A DNA stretch of 8,670 nt from Bdellovibrionales bacterium (GTDB lineage Bacteria > Bdellovibrionota > Bdellovibrionia > Bdellovibrionales > UBA1609): assembly GCA_026713205.1 (NCBI GenBank), contig JAPOOY010000275.1, positions 1 through 8,670 on the forward strand, given 5' to 3'. The notes below the pieces were generated by a model. That model did no database searches, had not been told where the DNA came from, and saw only the letters and a list, made by a program, of their open reading frames with translations. This document shows positions 5,650 to 8,670 of the stretch, one piece after another. A program made the position numbers and the translations under genes. Position 1 is the stretch's first letter, and every line of letters begins with the position of its first letter.

Positions 5650-7845
5650 TTAATTGCGAGGATCCATGAGTTCTCTGGAAACATGAATCACATCATTAAT
5701 TTTTCTTAATCTCGTAATAAGCGCATTCATCTGACTCACATCCTTGACCTTTGTTGAAAAAGTAATAAAAGCCTTTAAATCCTGGCGCCGGTGAATACGA
5801 ATATCATAAATATTCAATCCAAAAAAAGTAAAAGCCTCTGAAAGTTTATTTAAGGTGCCTGGCTCATCCACACAGAGAGCCTGTAAAGTGACGGAGTAAT
5901 TGTTGTCAGGAACAGTTTGCCTTTTCCAAGCCACATCCACAAATCGTTCAGAGGACACCGCTCCCAATATAAAACATTCCGCCCGATGAATAACAATGCC
6001 TTTTTTCCGGCTGATATACCCCTTAATGGAATCACCTGAAACGGGATGACAGCATTTCGCAAAATGCACCATAATATGATCCGCGCCCTCCACGGCGATA
6101 AGAGATTTGGAAGAAGTTTTTTTAGGCGCCTGCCCCTTTTCCAAGGGGTCTTTTTCCGGCTTCATAATGAAACGAAACAAATTTTTAAAAAGAATTTTTC
6201 CAAAGCCTAAACTGATCAGCAGATCCTCTTTGTTATTCAATCCGTTTTCCTTCATAAACCTTTCATAAAGAGGATGAGACAAAAGCTCTTTCTCGGAAAT
6301 ACCAAAGGTCTGGTATCCTTTTTCCATGAGCTTTCCTCCAATTTCCAAAGCTTTTTTTCGCTCTTCTGTTTTAATGAATTGTTTGATTTTTGAACGCGCC
6401 CTGGAAGTGACACAAAATTTTAACCAATCTTTGGAGGGTTTTTGTTTTTTTGAAGTGGTAATTTCCACCACATCCCCACTTTGCAGTTTATATTTCAAAG
6501 GAACCTGACGGCTGTTGACTCGAGCGGCCCGCATTGTGGACCCCACATCCGTGTGAATGGAAAAAGCAAAATCTATGGGAGTGGCCCCTTTGGGAAATTC
6601 TTTAATCTCCCCCGTTGGAGTGAGAACATAGATTTCCGATTCAAAAAGATCCAATTTGACATTTTCCAAAAACTCCCCGGAATCGGAAACCTGTTGATTC
6701 CAGGAAACCATACTTTTCAGCCAATTAACTTTCTCAAGGGTTTTTTTAACATTTGCCCGTTTTACCTCTGTTCCCAACTTGTATATCCAATGAGAGGCAA
6801 TACCGTTCTCCGCCATAAAATGCATATCAAGGGTTCTAATTTGCACTTCAATCTGTCGGCCGCGCGGTCCAATGACTGTTGTATGTAAACTTTGGTAATT
6901 ATTTATTTTTGGAAGAGCGATAAAGTCCTTAAATCGTCCGGGAACAGGTTTCCAAAAGGAGTGAACCAAACCTAAAACCTCATAGCACTCGTGAGTTTTA
7001 TTAACACAGACCCTAAACCCCAAAATATCGGGAATTTGTTCAAAGGTGAGATTTTGAAGAGTCATTTTTCTATAGATGGAATAAAAATTTTTGTAACGAC
7101 CTTGAATCTCATATTTTGTTTTCATAAATTTCTTTAATTGTTCATCCAGTTGATGAATCACCTCCTCCATGTACTGCCCTCGTTCTTCTTCTGTTTCTGA
7201 CATTTTCTTTTCCAAGGCAGAAGAAGCCTGAGGATTAAAATACTTGAAGGACAGATCTTCCATTTCCGTTTTAATGGAGTTCATCCCTAAACGGGAAGCT
7301 AAAGGAGCATAAACCTCTAAAGTTTCCTCCGCTATGCGGACCTGTTTTTCCCCCGTCAGATGCTCCAGCGTCCTCAGGTTGTGCAGCCGGTCCGCCAACT
7401 TAACCAGAATCACACGCACATCCTTCCCCATAGCCACAATCATTTTCCTGATGTTTTCACTCTGTTTATGATGAAGATTTTGAAAATTCATTCTGGAGAT
7501 TTTTGTCACTCCATCCACAAGAAAACTCACATTGGAGCCAAATTCTTTTTTAATATCCTCAATAGTGACAGGGGTGTCTTCCACCACATCATGAAGAAGA
7601 GCGGTGACAATGCTCTCCTGATCCATTTGCAGGTTAACCAGTATTTCCGCCACACTCAGAGGATGTGAAATGTAAGGCTCCCCGCTCTGGCGTTTTTGAC
7701 CTTCATGGGCTTTTTTGGAATATTGATAGGCTGTATGGATAACATCTGTATCCACTTCCAAACCCAAAAATCGGATCTTTTCAGAGAGATTCTCAATGGT
7801 CTTTACAGCGGGCGCGGCCCTCAAAGATTGTTCCATATTCCGCAC
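5650..7845 (-). CDS. rel: Bifunctional (p)ppGpp synthetase/hydrolase, RelA/SpoT family
   Basis: Makes and degrades the stringent-response alarmone (p)ppGpp in the cytoplasm, responding to starved ribosomes. It has 731 residues, full length for the family. Domains: HD hydrolase about 40-190 with H61, HDVVED at 85-90 and D151 in ADRLHNLRTL, all intact; synthetase about 240-355 with GRYKNFYSIYRKM, RFKD at 304-307, YQSLHTTV and EVQIRT; TGS about 404-465 (IYVLTPTGEIKEFPKGATPIDFAF); helical and conserved-cysteine region with HFAKCCHPVSGD at 595-605; C-terminal ACT about 650-728. RFKD, together with an intact HD motif, marks the bifunctional type rather than the hydrolase-dead RelA. The start is GTG 7845; ATG 7836, three codons on, is an equally plausible start, since an AGGA sits 3 bases from the former and 12 from the latter. 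It lies 56 bases after the RNase G stop with no terminator between, so it is probably in one operon. Terminator hairpins follow at 5595-5553. Confidence 0.97.
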   Translation of the reverse strand: MRNMEQSLRAAPAVKTIENLSEKIRFLGLEVDTDVIHTAYQYSKKAHEGQKRQSGEPYISHPLSVAEILVNLQMDQESIVTALLHDVVEDTPVTIEDIKKEFGSNVSFLVDGVTKISRMNFQNLHHKQSENIRKMIVAMGKDVRVILVKLADRLHNLRTLEHLTGEKQVRIAEETLEVYAPLASRLGMNSIKTEMEDLSFKYFNPQASSALEKKMSETEEERGQYMEEVIHQLDEQLKKFMKTKYEIQGRYKNFYSIYRKMTLQNLTFEQIPDILGFRVCVNKTHECYEVLGLVHSFWKPVPGRFKDFIALPKINNYQSLHTTVIGPRGRQIEVQIRTLDMHFMAENGIASHWIYKLGTEVKRANVKKTLEKVNWLKSMVSWNQQVSDSGEFLENVKLDLFESEIYVLTPTGEIKEFPKGATPIDFAFSIHTDVGSTMRAARVNSRQVPLKYKLQSGDVVEITTSKKQKPSKDWLKFCVTSRARSKIKQFIKTEERKKALEIGGKLMEKGYQTFGISEKELLSHPLYERFMKENGLNNKEDLLISLGFGKILFKNLFRFIMKPEKDPLEKGQAPKKTSSKSLIAVEGADHIMVHFAKCCHPVSGDSIKGYISRKKGIVIHRAECFILGAVSSERFVDVAWKRQTVPDNNYSVTLQALCVDEPGTLNKLSEAFTFFGLNIYDIRIHRRQDLKAFITFSTKVKDVSQMNALITRLRKINDVIHVSRELMDPRN

Positions 7846-7901
7846 TGATCCTGAGTGTAGCAGGAAAAAGGGTTTTTAACAATTATTCGGGTCAAAAAAT
7901 C

Positions 7902-8670
7902 TCAATCCCGTTTAATGGTAAAAGATTTCTCAGGAAGCAGAGGATCGGGGATAATCTCAGGAGTGATGCGAAATTCTTTCTTTAAAAACTCCAGACTCTT
8001 TATTTCCTTTTTTATTCGTTCCTCTATTTTTGGATGACATCCAACCTTGGGAAAAAGGGGCTTTTTCAGAAAAAGTCTTTTTTGCGCCAACTCTTCCAAA
8101 GCCTGAAAAATCTCACCCACTACAGCGGAATAGGATTTAATATATCCCTGACCATTACAAGAAGGACAATCCTGCAAAAGAAAAGTGGAAAGAGGATGAC
8201 GCTCTCTTTTCCGTGTAATTTGCACAAGCCCTAACTCCACCATGGGAAACACCCTGGGACGGCTGCGGTCTTCTGAAAATTCCTTCTCTAAAAAAGACAC
8301 TAATTTCTCCCTATGCTTTTCACTTTCCATATCAATAAAATCAATTAATATAATGCCTCCCAGATGCCGGAGCCGTATCTGTTGAGCAATCACCTGAGCG
8401 GCAGACAAATTAACGGATAAAATGGCATCCTGCGGTTCTCCTTTTCCCATAAAACGACCGGAGTTCACATCTATAACGGAAAAAGCCTCTAATTCTTCAA
8501 TGACAATGGAACCGCCATTTTTTAAGTAAACTTTTTTTTGTCCGGCTGTTTGAATCTGGGCTTCAATATCAAATTTTTTGAACAGTCCCTCCTTTCCGCG
8601 AAAAAGCTTAACTCGAGACTGTAAATCCGGCTGAAGATCTTTTACAAAATCCTTCACTTTGGAAAAAGCC
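7902..8670 (-). CDS. rng: Ribonuclease G / E family endoribonuclease, 5' end outside window
   Basis: A single-strand-specific endoribonuclease acting in rRNA maturation and mRNA decay. The frame is open to the right edge (AFSKVKDFV... are the first visible residues), so the GTG at 8657 is an internal valine codon and the S1 RNA-binding and 5'-sensor parts lie outside. Visible residues, counted from the edge: the catalytic DNase I-like region with AFSVIDVNSGRF (catalytic Asp about 67) and GGIILIDFIDM (second metal-binding Asp about 110), then LGLVQITRKRER, the zinc-link CPSC at 168-171 followed by NGQGYIKS, and about 84 further residues ending FTIKRD. The lack of a long unstructured scaffold tail points to RNase G rather than RNase E. 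It leads into rel 56 bases downstream. Confidence 0.93.
   Translation of the reverse strand, partial: AFSKVKDFVKDLQPDLQSRVKLFRGKEGLFKKFDIEAQIQTAGQKKVYLKNGGSIVIEELEAFSVIDVNSGRFMGKGEPQDAILSVNLSAAQVIAQQIRLRHLGGIILIDFIDMESEKHREKLVSFLEKEFSEDRSRPRVFPMVELGLVQITRKRERHPLSTFLLQDCPSCNGQGYIKSYSAVVGEIFQALEELAQKRLFLKKPLFPKVGCHPKIEERIKKEIKSLEFLKKEFRITPEIIPDPLLPEKSFTIKRD

Noticed and set aside
6481..6888. Open frame of about 135 codons on the + strand within rel
   Set aside because: It is antisense to the conserved synthetase and TGS coding sequence, and its translation has no family features.
7846..7901. Possible terminator or riboswitch between the RNase G and rel genes
   Set aside because: Only a loose CGGG...CCCG pairing with a long loop is present; 56 bases is too short for a known riboswitch class and no stable hairpin with a T-tract is seen.

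Overview
The window looks like chromosomal DNA from a moderately AT-rich Gram-negative bacterium. The housekeeping genes (excinuclease subunit UvrA, a minimal biotin protein ligase, a long bifunctional RelA/SpoT enzyme, RNase G) and type IV pilin-like proteins with cysteine-rich ectodomains would suit a deltaproteobacterial or Bdellovibrionota-like lineage. That placement is inference from gene style, not proof. No tRNA, rRNA, CRISPR array, transposase or phage gene is visible.

Layout. On the + strand, 1-2313 is the 3' part of a uvrA-type gene that enters from the left. It is followed by a short biotin--protein ligase gene (about 2478-3062). A convergent gap (3063-3200) separates these from the - strand genes, which fill the rest. 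Read in transcription order from the right, these are: the 3' part of an RNase G gene (8670-7902), rel/spoT (7845-5650), a terminator region (about 5595-5553), then three consecutive prepilin-like genes (5445-4864, 4787-4014, 3944-3201).

How the genes may work together. rng and rel are 56 bp apart on the same strand and probably cotranscribed, linking RNA turnover with (p)ppGpp signalling. Stacked hairpins after rel insulate it from the pilin-like cluster, whose first gene has a well-formed sigma70-like promoter (TTGACG-17-TAGAAT). The three prepilins each have a type III (prepilin) signal with Glu at +5. They carry 14, 16 and 14 cysteines, all downstream of the N-terminal helix. Two are tandem paralogs. 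No pilus or type II secretion assembly gene is in the window, so their machine must be encoded elsewhere.

The most interesting region is this cysteine-rich pseudopilin cluster. One member ends in a cysteine pattern like the CS-alpha-beta fold of defensins and scorpion toxins, and another contains a duplicated C-x5-C-x5-C-x(6-8)-C module. A second curiosity is a family of about 20-bp repeats placed in opposite orientation on either side of the biotin ligase gene.
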